Of a stretch of 64,000 nucleotides of DNA, positions 29,501-38,626 are shown in pieces. A program made the translations under genes and the position numbers. The stretch comes from Phytomonas francai (lineage: Eukaryota > Euglenozoa > Kinetoplastea > Trypanosomatida > Trypanosomatidae): NCBI GenBank assembly GCA_001766655.1, contig MJCC01000002.1, forward strand, positions 1,538,157-1,602,156. Reading direction: 5' to 3'. The notes beneath the pieces are model-generated. The model was not told the DNA's origin and made no database searches. It worked only from the letters and a program-made list of their open reading frames with translations. How positions within the stretch are numbered: position 1 is the stretch's first letter; each line of letters starts with the position of its first letter.

Positions 29501-31999
29501 AAACAGAGCACGCTGGTGAGGTTCTACCCATCCTGCAGAGGGGCTACATGCAAAGACCGCGGCAGTGTTGGGTAGAGACGGGGTATTAGAGGACCTGATT
29601 CTAGCCTTTTGCAAGATGGTACCCTCGTCCGAGATGAACATGGGCACAACACCCTCCCTCAGCTTTTCACTCACTCGATGTAACGCAGCGCCAGTGATCT
29701 CGTACGAAATAAATGTGTCAGTAAGATTCAACAGGGAGATAATCTGGTACGTTGTACCACCAACACGAGTGGCAGTAAACGTTATCATTGTACTGCTTAC
29801 TTGCACGAGGGTTTCATCCTTCGTGAATTGCGGCGCGGCACTAGGATGGCACTTAAGAAAGCAAGACACAAAAAAGCAGTGTGGTGGAATAAATGTGTGC
29901 TGGTCCACGTTTCTGAAGGACCGCATTCGCGCATAGGACATGTAGCATTCTAAAACCTGTGCACACCCCGCCTCTCGCCGTGGTACCGGAATGGAAGGAA
30001 CCACAGACTGATCATTACTATCTCTATCCAAACTTAGCGTGACCTGAAATGTGTATTGTTCGCCTGCTGGTATCTCCTGTTGCGTTGGGGAAACAACAAA
30101 CATGGAGCCTTTGTGGACGACCCATACAGCGATAGCTGCTTCGGCAGCGTCGTTACGCACAAGGACCGTCTGGATCTGAGGTCTTTCATTAAATTCGAAC
30201 GCAAGAAGTGGCTTTGATTCCATTGAAAAAGGACAGGGCAGTATGTGGTTAAGAAAACGAAGCATGTCGCCGATCGCCATGGTCCCGACCCGCCGTTGCG
30301 CAACCGCAGCGTCTCCATTCATGGAGTTGGCCTTTTCCTTGTTCAATCGCCACATCGCTTGTAGACGTTCTAATGAGATTACTGGGTCACTAGGCATCGC
30401 TCTTAAGTCAGAGAAACTGTCCTCTAATTCTCCTGAGGTGGCCCTCGCCAACATATCGAGTTCCAGAGGTGTGTACAACCCCAGGCCGTGTTTCATATAC
30501 CTGAAAAAAGTTTCAACCTCTCGAAACCCAAAGAGCGGCGGACGAGTGACGGCATTGTAGGCAGAGCCGAAAAGATCGACAAAAAGGGTGCCTGAAAGCA
30601 TGTTCTGCACAAAAATAAACAATCTACGGAGGTAGTTAATTGGTTCTGTTGGATAGAAACGTACCTTCACATAAACGCTCTTTCGAGGCTCGATTGCACC
30701 GCAGCTTGGTTCAACCGAAAAGGCCCCACCTGGCGTAACCCCATAAATCTGAAAATATGTAAGAAATTTACCTTTGTTTTTAAGTTGGACCACCTTAGTG
30801 GAGGTGCGTTCGTCACGGGCCGGTAACTGCTCCAAGCTGATGTCGCCAAAATCCAAATAACTTGTTGAGGCAGATACATGGGAGGTACTAAGCATACCAG
30901 TTGCACTCACATGAAGCACGTTTCCAGCCACAGCGCGAAGCTCAAACGTATTGGTGTAACGGTACGCTGCACTTCCTTTAGCTCTGTAAGTCAAAATTAG
31001 ACTCTGCTTTGTATTGCACGAAATTTCAAAGTCTGCTAAGGATTCCCCAGGCGATTCCAAGGGAAATAAGGACGATGGGGAAGGCATTCGTGGCGTCTCA
31101 ACATTGGGCAAACTGAGCTGAAAAGGGCATTCCACGTTGTCGTCCTCACGTCGCACCTTAACGCGGGCTGTCACAAGCGAGGGGTTATCCACAAATAGCT
31201 CGTAACTCTGAGTGCTACCGGCGGCGACCGCACCAAAATCTATGCACGCTTGGGTATGATTGATCTGATGAAACTGCGCTGTATCTGGGCACATTTTAGT
31301 TTTTACCCGGCACTTGGCAACACTGGACTCTTTGGTAAAAGAAATATGTGGGTACTTGCCCACACCTGAGAGTTCAATGACAGCCAAGGCCTCATCAATG
31401 CTGGCCAAGCGGCAAACACCCTGCGCAAAGACAGGCCGAGCATCCAATGGAGTGAAGACTATCACAGCCTTGAGAGGTTCATTGGGTTTCAGGAAACCAC
31501 GCTGCGGAGTGATCAGAAAGGGTGATGGCACGTCCCAAACGAACTCTAAAGGAACCGTGCCTATATTAGTCATAGACATCCGCTCCTTCGTAGGGAACCC
31601 AACAGGGCAGAGTTGAAAATCATGCCTTTTCGGCGTGCAACGTAGCTTGGCATAGGGTATACGACCCTCTAATTTGATATTAAAGGACCCTTTTCCGTGC
31701 ACTGTGACCTCAATATCATCGTGTACCTCGACTACCTCGAGAGGGCAGAAGGTTACATCTAAAGTAAAAGACACACCACTTCTCAGAGTGACAGGTTCTG
31801 GAAATGGTGTAAGAAACGTGTTCCTGTACTTAGGCAACTTGAAGCTTATGGTCTGTGAATCTCTCTCAACATTCTTGAGAATCACTTGTAGTGTGTACTG
31901 ATGTCCAGGCTCCCAAATTTTCCACACTAGGAGGTCATTGCAATCAATTCCAAGCTTCTGTCGCCTTCTCTCCCGTCTAGAGCACTCCGATACGGCCAT
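26510..31999 (-). CDS. CFAP65: CFAP65 (CCDC108) axonemal central-pair protein
   Basis: 1829 residues, close to human CFAP65 (about 1900), from ATG 31999. The N-terminus is diagnostic: DLLVWKIWEPGHQYTLQVIL, then ISFKLPKYRNTFLTPFPEPV and SGVSFTLDVTFCPLE, lining up with the CFAP65 opening (VWKGWTPGGEYT...FPQPITL...FRPVE). The rest is a string of Ig-like ASH/MSP/HYDIN beta-sandwich repeats, recognisable by recurring phrases such as GFLKPNEPLKAVIVFTPL, GGERSHLTVFFKPE and NGGRVVCRIAFNT. The C-terminal part has low-complexity and helical stretches. CFAP65 is a central-pair apparatus component needed for ciliary and sperm motility, so here it is expected in the motile flagellum. No catalytic motif. 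Orthology is well supported by the N-terminus; the exact projection it belongs to is not visible from sequence. Confidence 0.85.
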   Translation of the reverse strand: MAVSECSRRERRRQKLGIDCNDLLVWKIWEPGHQYTLQVILKNVERDSQTISFKLPKYRNTFLTPFPEPVTLRSGVSFTLDVTFCPLEVVEVHDDIEVTVHGKGSFNIKLEGRIPYAKLRCTPKRHDFQLCPVGFPTKERMSMTNIGTVPLEFVWDVPSPFLITPQRGFLKPNEPLKAVIVFTPLDARPVFAQGVCRLASIDEALAVIELSGVGKYPHISFTKESSVAKCRVKTKMCPDTAQFHQINHTQACIDFGAVAAGSTQSYELFVDNPSLVTARVKVRREDDNVECPFQLSLPNVETPRMPSPSSLFPLESPGESLADFEISCNTKQSLILTYRAKGSAAYRYTNTFELRAVAGNVLHVSATGMLSTSHVSASTSYLDFGDISLEQLPARDERTSTKVVQLKNKGKFLTYFQIYGVTPGGAFSVEPSCGAIEPRKSVYVKVRFYPTEPINYLRRLFIFVQNMLSGTLFVDLFGSAYNAVTRPPLFGFREVETFFRYMKHGLGLYTPLELDMLARATSGELEDSFSDLRAMPSDPVISLERLQAMWRLNKEKANSMNGDAAVAQRRVGTMAIGDMLRFLNHILPCPFSMESKPLLAFEFNERPQIQTVLVRNDAAEAAIAVWVVHKGSMFVVSPTQQEIPAGEQYTFQVTLSLDRDSNDQSVVPSIPVPRREAGCAQVLECYMSYARMRSFRNVDQHTFIPPHCFFVSCFLKCHPSAAPQFTKDETLVQVSSTMITFTATRVGGTTYQIISLLNLTDTFISYEITGAALHRVSEKLREGVVPMFISDEGTILQKARIRSSNTPSLPNTAAVFACSPSAGWVEPHQRALFVYSFHPTSYAHFEAEAMLTAFCGRQTQSVKLRLLGESDVPHLVVTGASMSIDGRQLLLKPTCVTGESRHELQMHNPTSLSIAYLLIPSPDLMGVLRFEPAEGLLNGGERSHLTVFFKPETVSSFKGSVTLLLRDTDDITHEEAPPLLEKTQSEAFCGYTITWQVNAEGVYGKLEVEPTVMTLERGEPNSLEEHNTANLTLYNSGRCELAYEVRVWVVSGPAGLGEESPNPVLYNHTGTLPARAHCTVLVTPSSSLSGGVYEYILYAMMAGMADFSSTRSPETLEEVLGHPHCKLTVRTRRSAVQVADVRSLTQPRSSLWRRLSINDLNAQLAASVHPSDADPSFYAFHEYINGLAPIAMNIAVGFQHAPSIRISLVLENTGDCETSFTVLLPTEADVSQETWFVEQEDLSGIQHILNASLIDIKPRHATIGVGDIVVVTITYRFCEVGTHVLPAVFRLDDRKRALVLLEGRTMSAGMSCLMFHHSSSVYHLQPVMLGDMEPPMQSIILENPLDREVTYTVGVDSIRAIAERNYNFPILQCVSPVGTLAPYSIASVPWYFRPLEAIEYTMDVPIYTDAGESYTLTLIGRGYHPHTTPVREIRQWIDNSFFSIPATVSKGARSCHVPLHEAPVSLSTEVMTFGAVPFHALYRRCCTLTNHHPTDGYTFKWCLSHTNGNHNLFINPKEGIIPPNGGRVVCRIAFNTGSVSQQLSWPILCMVTNERAISAEIPKGTLEKSAVSARTPADVEEFIAADGLGLSASGAATTQVAAGGAAQRSTFLQNKPRGATSPRLPVTTLRPESMGLSALSRLVEEARRQNEDNLLDLDDRSQGTAMYCTLELFLQARIMPVDSWELLYEQKAKTRVYQPFMHLYTDSQPLDISGPITMEELQVSCNVLDEMIHMVIAQPHIQSAFTQPCFVEEPVYYRDLLAKQHKMTRLPIADSSTGAAGVTDGVEKEGEQAPRIEGNPQPSGLLRCTLEVAFDELALDIATSVMEQM

Positions 32000-33207
32000 A
32001 AATTAGTATTTAAAAGCTAGACCAATACTTTTTTTTTTACCCCTTTTCGCAAAGAAAGACTAAATCAACCTAAAGCTACAACTTGGAGGATATGCATAGA
32101 CCTGACTTGGCACCCTCCAAGAGAATAATTAAGAACAGTAATAAATACACATTTTGAAAGGAGATCATACCACTTACTTCAAACTGAAAAAATGTCTTAC
32201 CCGTTTTGGACAAGCATAGGTCAATAAGCACACAAAAGCCACCCTTTATGCTCGTCACTTCCACCTATTGATGGAGACAAAGAAAAAATAAAGAAAGATA
32301 CCGTAGCCACAGGAAAGAATAGTAGGATCCCTTTTCACTGGTACCAAATACTGAATATTTCAACATTACCTTTCCATTTTACCACGAAGAATTGTCAATG
32401 TTAAAAGAAAACACACAAAAAGGTCATCAAATAATGATAACATGCACTAGAGTCAAATTCTATAGAACAATAGTTTACAATAACGTACTTAATCCATCCA
32501 GATCACACACCAGCTTCAAGTGATCTAATTTGCCAACCACAAGGTCCTGATGTCGTCGTGAATGAAGGGAAAACAGAGCAACGCATGCGAAAAGTAGCAT
32601 TCAAGCTAGTTTTGCGTAACGCATGTTGACCGGAGATGAACAAGAAAATTCAATGTTTCTAAAAGGCTCTTCATAAAAAAGTTCTTGTAAATATTTGGCC
32701 TGAGGAAAATGAAGAGAAGATTGCTGTTAAGGTCACAGGTAGAATTTAATACTAGAAACATCTACATGGCTTACTGTATACGTGTCACAGCGTCGTGTGA
32801 TCAAGAAAAGCCACAGATTTAGAATCAGAATAGTATATATGTTTTGGCGAGTCCTGCTCAAATAAAATGGCTCTGCGGCGTGAATACCATCGCGGGGATT
32901 CCATATATAAGGAGTCTCCTTGCTATCTCTAGTTCAATTGCTAAAAATTTTTGTCAACCGACAATTAAAAATCAAAAGGAAGTAAAATAAAGATTAAATA
33001 AGTACATGTTCAGCTAATCAGAAAATGAGCGTAATATCGTGTTGCCTTTTCCGTCCGCTCCGAAATGCTAAACAAAAAGTACATTCATTTTTTCACTTTC
33101 AGAAGGATGAACAGTAAAACAAAAGCAGAGACCAGAATTTATGAATATAACAATTTATTTGGGTATAAGAAATAGTAAAATAAGTTTTAACATGCTAAAA
33201 AAAAAAC
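32000..33207. other. Intergenic 1.2 kb, no gene seen
   Basis: AT-rich with a GC-richer island near 32865-32910 that shows no open frame or recognisable RNA fold. T9 and A9 runs lie near each end (around 32030 and 33197). Confidence 0.45.
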
Positions 33208-35715
33208 TTACAGCTTCGTCAACTGCCACCCCCCACATCTCTGAATCAATAGCCCTTCTTGATGAAGCTGACTGAGGACAACGTCAAACGAATCCCCCAT
33301 GGCCGCCATCCCACCTAGACTCAAATAAAGTGCTTCTATATGAGAACTCTTCAGTATTATGGGGTTGGTATACTCTGATCTCGACGAGACACACTCACGC
33401 CGCAGGAGCTCGACCAGCTGAAGCTTGTATGCCTTCCTGCTGGTGCGACGCCGCTTACCGAGAATAGTACCGTATGGAAGAGAAGTGCTACCCCCAACAC
33501 AAGTGAACCTCTCAAGCCCGACAGCATGCGGTTGGGCACCCATACCGCCCCGAGGTCGTAGCTCTTTCCTTGGCGGAACGCCATCTAGCAAGTGTGCGAG
33601 GCTACGTAAGTGGTGAACATAAACATCCCAAACTTCCTGAACCAGATCAGTAGACCAACAGGCGCCTGCACTTCCCTGCAAGACGAGACGCGCGACAGAA
33701 AGCGCGCTGAGAACACGCAAGTGTTGCTGTAGAGAATCATCTAGTTTCCAGCTTTCGTTCAACATTGCCTCAGCACCGTCTGGTACCACACCGAGGCCCC
33801 TCTGTGAGGCTGGTATTGGCAGCAGGGAACGGGGTGCTAGGGTTGAAAACTCCAGAAGATTATGGTGTGCTTGTAAAAGCTGCAAATACGAAGCCGCGAG
33901 AGATGGCCAGTCCAACGCAGCGTATAAAGTTTTTTCGTCGGGCGCGCATCGTGCTATCTCAATAAGAGTCTCCACGTCGAGGGAAGCCCCTAGACTTGGC
34001 ATTGAGGAGCCAATTCCCGTTGAGCTCCCACGATTATCACTCCCGTCAAAGGACCAGCGACTAGAAGAGGCACGTGAATTTGCACATCTCGAGGACGAGC
34101 TTCGAGCGGCGGAAGCGGCTATAACATTCTGTCCAATGGAAACGCTGTATTCAAGGTTAAGCTGTGGCGACACACGTGCCACCAGTGGGAAGCGCCGCGC
34201 CAATGGCAGCGCGAGCCGACTTTCTTCATGGATAGACGCAGTCAATTGAACTTCAGTAGAAAAGGTGGACTGTCCCAACCCCTCCAGAGCATTCACTCCT
34301 GCTACTGATCCAGCTCCCACAGTAGCCGCTACACAGCTGCCATCTTCCATAAGCTGCTCTATTATCGGCAAACAAGAAGCGCTTTGGATGGCTTCATCCA
34401 ATATGAGAGCAGAGCTTTCTAGTGCAGCTCCGCACAATAACACGCCGCCGTGCATGCTTGGTAGAGATGCTCCAAACCCATATTCGGCCGTGGACCCTAC
34501 CGCTCCGACGCCGCCATGCCACTGCCGGATTACCCTTGCGTATGTTTTACCGTAAAGACGGGCAATCTCTCGCAAAAGAGTGGTCTTTCCGCTTTTTGTA
34601 GGGCCCACTAGTAGCACGTTTAGAGGCCGCAGTCGTGCCGACCCCACCGTCCCACGCCGCACCGCTCGATATAGAGTATGAATAACGCTGAGAAGGAGAA
34701 GACGTTTGCAAGTGTCCTGACCAACAATACCAGGTGCCACTAGACGGCACCACTCTGTCAAACACATTTTTGCACCCGCCCTAAAACTTTCCATCGGTTG
34801 ATACGCGAAAGACTTCAAAAAAGGAGCGCTAGAGAAATGACTCATCCCTGCTGTTGCAGCCCCCGGCGTGTTCGAACTAGTCCATTCAGCGGTACGAAGT
34901 ATTATCGTGGCATTGTGTAGCACCACGAGTGGCTCGCCCTGTTCTGTCGTGGTAACGTACAGTAGCGCTCGGATAACGCAGCCAAGCTGGAGTTGTGGGC
35001 GCAGGTCGTCGCCATATGCCACTGCAGCACAACGTGAACCATCCTGTCGTTGCAAAACAAGAAAAAACTGCCGGGTCCACGCCGGTTGGAGTGGAAATGA
35101 CTTCCCGCAGCGGCTGCATGTGCTCCCACCGTAACTTTGCGGAAGTTCGCGTATATCTGCAAAGATCGCATCTTCTTCACTCTGCCTAGATCTAGTCTGT
35201 TGAATAGCACAATCAGGGCAGGGTTGCAGCTCCCAGCCACTTTGCACAAGGTTCGTGTAATAAGGATGAAGCCGCAGGCCTATAACACGACATATTTCCA
35301 CACCCAAGCTGGAATGCGACTGCTGTTCTCGCTGCAGAATGCTTTCGTAATATTCCATGAACGTGCCCCGGGCCGCAGCACCTCGGGATGGTTGACCCTG
35401 TGGCTCCGCGACAGCCCGCAGTCGCGGAGAAAGACAGGTGACTGCAAAATGCCAAGACAAGGCACGGATGAAAAAAATCAATAACGGCTCCCCATGCTGC
35501 ATCGGCCACAACAACTTCGCCCAAACCTCGGTTAGGAAAGGTGGTGGTAACGGCCTCAAGTTCATGAAATGCATAAACTCGGCAGTTGATACCTGAAAGT
35601 GTGGAATACGAGTTGGGTTGAGAATCCAACTGGCAGTATCAAGCCATGACGCTACGATGTTGAACTCACTATGCGACGATGAGCTCCCATTATTCTGGTG
35701 GGAACAAATGTCCAT
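33208..35715 (-). CDS. MCM8: MCM8-like AAA+ helicase
   Basis: 835 residues from ATG 35715. The N-terminal MCM-type domain has a zinc ribbon (C166-x2-C169 ... C200-x2-C203) followed by OB strands. VAPGIVGQD at 326-334 is the conserved entry to the MCM AAA+ core (I(Y/V)GH/QE). The P-loop GPTKSGKT (371-378) has the GK form found in MCM8/9, not the AK form of MCM2-7. Walker B is LILDEA (D440, E441), and PLARRFPLV (504-512) replaces the MCM arginine-finger phrase LLSRFDLL. A Ser/Arg-rich insert follows, then a C-terminal winged helix whose end, FDVVLSQLHQEGLLI ... WQLTKL, resembles the end of animal MCM8. Role by homology: helicase in homologous recombination and meiotic repair. MCM9 is the alternative. 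Confidence 0.65.
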   Translation of the reverse strand: MDICSHQNNGSSSSHSEFNIVASWLDTASWILNPTRIPHFQVSTAEFMHFMNLRPLPPPFLTEVWAKLLWPMQHGEPLLIFFIRALSWHFAVTCLSPRLRAVAEPQGQPSRGAAARGTFMEYYESILQREQQSHSSLGVEICRVIGLRLHPYYTNLVQSGWELQPCPDCAIQQTRSRQSEEDAIFADIRELPQSYGGSTCSRCGKSFPLQPAWTRQFFLVLQRQDGSRCAAVAYGDDLRPQLQLGCVIRALLYVTTTEQGEPLVVLHNATIILRTAEWTSSNTPGAATAGMSHFSSAPFLKSFAYQPMESFRAGAKMCLTEWCRLVAPGIVGQDTCKRLLLLSVIHTLYRAVRRGTVGSARLRPLNVLLVGPTKSGKTTLLREIARLYGKTYARVIRQWHGGVGAVGSTAEYGFGASLPSMHGGVLLCGAALESSALILDEAIQSASCLPIIEQLMEDGSCVAATVGAGSVAGVNALEGLGQSTFSTEVQLTASIHEESRLALPLARRFPLVARVSPQLNLEYSVSIGQNVIAASAARSSSSRCANSRASSSRWSFDGSDNRGSSTGIGSSMPSLGASLDVETLIEIARCAPDEKTLYAALDWPSLAASYLQLLQAHHNLLEFSTLAPRSLLPIPASQRGLGVVPDGAEAMLNESWKLDDSLQQHLRVLSALSVARLVLQGSAGACWSTDLVQEVWDVYVHHLRSLAHLLDGVPPRKELRPRGGMGAQPHAVGLERFTCVGGSTSLPYGTILGKRRRTSRKAYKLQLVELLRRECVSSRSEYTNPIILKSSHIEALYLSLGGMAAMGDSFDVVLSQLHQEGLLIQRCGGWQLTKL

Positions 35716-35927
35716 TCATATCGGCAGTTTTACTCTGTTTAACCTATTAACTGTAACGCTAACAAAATGCGTCACTGCGATCGATCTTATGAGGGAGATA
35801 GAAAGAAAAAGGAAAAATAAAGGGGATCAAATTAATCTAAATGTAATGCTAATAAAGTTAAAGACGCATCTGATTGACCAGTCTACCTTTTATTTGGCTC
35901 TTTTCCCTCATCACAATAGGATTTAGT

Positions 35928-36161
35928 TTACTCTTTAAAAGCGGGTGCATAGACACACCACGCCTCCCTTTTTTTATCTATCCCCTCTTGAAATGCGCTG
36001 GTGTAAGTATGCAGATACAGCTCTCCTGCTAATTCACTTATCGCCTGGAGGTAGGCCCCGTTCTGTACGTTCAGGTCGTGTTGCTCCCGATCCCGGGCAG
36101 CCATAATCAGATCAAAGTCATAATCTTCTGTGTTTTGAGAATGATCTATAATGGAATCCAT
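35928..36161 (-). CDS. Small acidic protein, unknown (77 aa)
   Basis: 77 residues from ATG 36161, with correct strand and spacing for a gene between MCM8 and the mitoribosomal-type gene. The N-terminal ~25 residues are acidic (Asp-rich), followed by one long amphipathic helix (AYLQAISELAGELYLHTYTS). Composition is protein-like rather than AT-driven. I recognise no family. It could be a small subunit of a complex or a chance frame; strand, spacing and codon texture favour a real gene. Confidence 0.5.
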   Translation of the reverse strand: MDSIIDHSQNTEDYDFDLIMAARDREQHDLNVQNGAYLQAISELAGELYLHTYTSAFQEGIDKKREAWCVYAPAFKE

Positions 36162-36546
36162 TTATTTGTACAAATGTAATATTAAGGAAATATATATATA
36201 TATATTACTTTTGCTATCAATTAGAAACTATGCAAGTAGCAACGAGCCCATACACATGCAAAATAAAGATGGATGAATAAAAGTGAATCGACAATACGCA
36301 TCAATAATTAGAAGTCTATTTCGCGTAACAATTCATCCCCCTTCTTTCTTAATCGGGGAAACATACATTCGATAACCTGATTCAAGAGGTGCCCAAAAAA
36401 AATTGTGGAAGTATATTCACGAATGCAAACCAATCAACAAGAACAATTGAACGTATTCTAATAAATACCTGTCTCGCTGCTTCAACAACCTCCATCACAC
36501 TTTGTAGACATTAATATGCACGCACATGCCCTCCCCCTCACGTTTC
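36162..36546. other. Intergenic, AT-rich with AT repeat
   Basis: Includes a short (TA)n run at 36190-36205. No gene visible. Confidence 0.45.
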
Positions 36547-37560
36547 CTAGGATGGCTTATTGAATCGGGGAGTCCGGGCATTAGCCCGCGAACCTGCCGA
36601 ATTGAAGAAGGAGCGAGGGCCGCCTATCGTCTGAGGCCGCTGCTGACGCGCAGCCTCTCTTCGCACGTCTATACGAACAGAGTTGTGATTGGGTAAATTG
36701 CCGTCGTAGTTAAGCCAATCAAGGACATGCCGTGTACGCGACCGCAGAGTGGGCTCCACCGAAGTCGGGTCAAAGTCCCACTGCACCATGTGGCTCATGC
36801 GCTCCTCCGGGGTATCCCCAAACCACTGATAGTTAATTCGAAGATACGAGTTTTGCAGAGCTCGCTCATTGAGCAGCCTTGTCATCTCCTTGGGCTCCAC
36901 AACGCTGCTACCAAGAGCCTCGCAAGCTTTGACAACGCTAGCGAGGACCGCCTCGACCCCTTGTGAGACTGTCATGCCGTCCTGCGACCTGATGGGGAGG
37001 AGCTCATGCCGACCGTCCAGGCAGTGTACTACCACCCACGCCGTCTCGCTGTACTCAAGCAGCATTTCAGTTTCAATGTAAACTTGAGGGTTGTGAAACG
37101 TAATAGGGACGAGGTAGTTGCGCGAGAATGCCTTAGCAGTATCAGCAATTTGCTTGCCGAGCTTAGTATCTTGCCGCTGGCTGTAGTACACATAAATCGA
37201 CTTTGTAAAGGGGTGTACTTTGACTACACGCTCTAGAAGTAAAGCATACGGCCATACGATTTCGGTTGCTTCGTTTCCAAACTGAGATTTAGGCTTGGGT
37301 AGGCCTTTGAAAGGCTCATGGTCATCCCACGTATCGCGCATATGCAAATCCCAGCGCTTGATAAACTGATAGGCAGCCGCTTCCTTGAGCGACGTTTGAC
37401 GCTTTCCAGGGCCACGATGCATACCTCGAGGCTTGCGATCAGTTGAGGTAGGAACATCCTGTATCTGTTCTAGTCCACGTAGCGGTGGCGTGAGTTTTAG
37501 ATAGCGGACCCATGGTGCAACTAATGTTACTGAAGCAGCATAACCCCGCACTCTTCTCAT
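36547..37560 (-). CDS. Mitochondrial ribosomal L51/S25/CI-B8-fold protein (mL43-like)
   Basis: 337 residues from ATG 37560; an AT-rich open stretch of 48 codons upstream is unlike protein and is excluded. The start MRRVRGYAASVTLVAPWVRYLKL is a basic amphipathic presequence typical of mitochondrial import. The central part AFSRNYLVPITFHNPQVYIE, followed by AWVVVHCLDGRHELLPIRSQDG, has the thioredoxin-like L51/S25/CI-B8 pattern (a strand after xNPxV, then a short strand and a loop). N- and C-terminal extensions, the latter basic (RPQTIGGPRSFFNSAGSR), are usual for kinetoplastid mitoribosomal proteins. Which mitoribosomal subunit it belongs to (mL43, mS25 or mL53) cannot be settled by eye. Confidence 0.55.
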   Translation of the reverse strand: MRRVRGYAASVTLVAPWVRYLKLTPPLRGLEQIQDVPTSTDRKPRGMHRGPGKRQTSLKEAAAYQFIKRWDLHMRDTWDDHEPFKGLPKPKSQFGNEATEIVWPYALLLERVVKVHPFTKSIYVYYSQRQDTKLGKQIADTAKAFSRNYLVPITFHNPQVYIETEMLLEYSETAWVVVHCLDGRHELLPIRSQDGMTVSQGVEAVLASVVKACEALGSSVVEPKEMTRLLNERALQNSYLRINYQWFGDTPEERMSHMVQWDFDPTSVEPTLRSRTRHVLDWLNYDGNLPNHNSVRIDVRREAARQQRPQTIGGPRSFFNSAGSRANARTPRFNKPS

Positions 37561-37771
37561 TATTTCTCTAGTTTGCACTAGTTGCTTTGAATATTGATTG
37601 AATGAAGGAAAACGGGAAAAAATGACTGCCTCTGTTCCCGTATCAATGACTATCAAAATTATCTCAATAAACGAGTTACGATATATACATAGGTACATGT
37701 GCAAGAGAAGTTAGGTGCGTTTCTTAGATGCAAAACAACTTCAAAACATAATCCGTCAAACGCCGTAATGA

Positions 37772-37796
37772 ATATATATATATATATATATATATA
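37772..37796. repeat. (AT)n microsatellite
   Basis: An uninterrupted alternating AT run in the short gap between PHF5A and the mL43-like gene. Confidence 0.95.
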
Positions 37797-37838
37797 GTAA
37801 CGTCCGGTAAGAGCAAGCGACCATCTCACATAAGCGTA

Positions 37839-38195
37839 CTACTGCCGGTGTGCTTGCTGTGAGATAGAAGCACGCAACGCAGCGTTCCGCTGCAACCGTG
37901 TCCTGTTCAAGACCCGAGGACACCCATCTCGGTCTTTCTCTAGTGCTACACAATACTGGCAGTAGTAAGCCACTTCGGTTGTGTTGTTTGAACCACACAT
38001 GATACACCGCTCCTCCCCTCCCCGAACGAGGCTGCAATCCTCACACAAATGAACCTCGCGCATCGTTTCTAGTGCCTCCTCGTATTGGAAATCACAAATA
38101 ACACACCGACCCTCATGCAATGCGCAAACATAACCGAATGCTGCCCCCACAGGCTTGCGGCACATTTGTAGGTCCTCCTTGAAGTGACGCAACAT
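37839..38195 (-). CDS. PHF5A: PHF5A/Rds3, SF3b14b zinc-knuckle splicing factor
   Basis: 118 residues from ATG 38195, close to the human protein (110). The family pattern is intact: CRKPVGAAFGYVC, GRCVICD, LCEDC, ERCIMCG, YYCQYC and the signature EKDRDGCPRVLN near the C-terminus, giving a Cys-rich protein that binds three zinc ions in a knot. It is a core SF3b subunit of the U2 snRNP that contacts SF3B1 at the branch-point pocket. In kinetoplastids it serves trans-splicing. A second SF3b subunit (SF3B6) lies 15 kb upstream in the same polycistron. Confidence 0.95.
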   Translation of the reverse strand: MLRHFKEDLQMCRKPVGAAFGYVCALHEGRCVICDFQYEEALETMREVHLCEDCSLVRGGEERCIMCGSNNTTEVAYYCQYCVALEKDRDGCPRVLNRTRLQRNAALRASISQQAHRQ

Positions 38196-38626
38196 CAAGC
38201 AAGGCTCTCTATAACAACGTATATGTATATGTATGTGTATCTGAATTGCCTTTCCAAGCCCTTAGAAAACAAAACGTTGAGAAGGGGGGGGGGGGGGGGG
38301 GGGGGGGAGGCAAACAGGAGAAATTATACGATGTGCTCTCCAAAGTATTACAACCTTCATGAGACACAGAATTGGCACCCATCAAGAACGACCATACATC
38401 CAGCATTGCGTCAACATACTACCTACCGTACAAACGCTTGTGTCAGATAAAATTACACTAAAAGGAATTAAGAGAAGGAAAATATTCCAGGCACCTTAAA
38501 AAAAGAAGAAATGTGATGAATACACTAAAAAAAAATGGCAATGTGCGTTGTCTGGATGAGAATACGCATGATGCATCAATACGCATTCCCACATTTACGA
38601 ATATTAACTTTCTTTTTTAAATACAA
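38196..38626. other. Intergenic containing a C24 tract on the coding strand
   Basis: The PHF5A leader, including a homopolymer tract listed separately and a downstream TTTTGTTTTCTAAG-like candidate acceptor, then the 3' UTR of the HRD1-like gene. No gene. Confidence 0.5.
38284..38307. repeat. G24 homopolymer (C24 on the transcribed strand)
   Basis: Twenty-four uninterrupted G. On the minus strand it is a C tract ending about 88 bases before the PHF5A start codon, where a polypyrimidine tract for trans-splicing is expected. Confidence 0.9.

Noticed and set aside
32865..32910. GC-richer island as a possible small RNA
   Set aside because: No cloverleaf, no A/B box spacing, no C/D or H/ACA signature that I could place.
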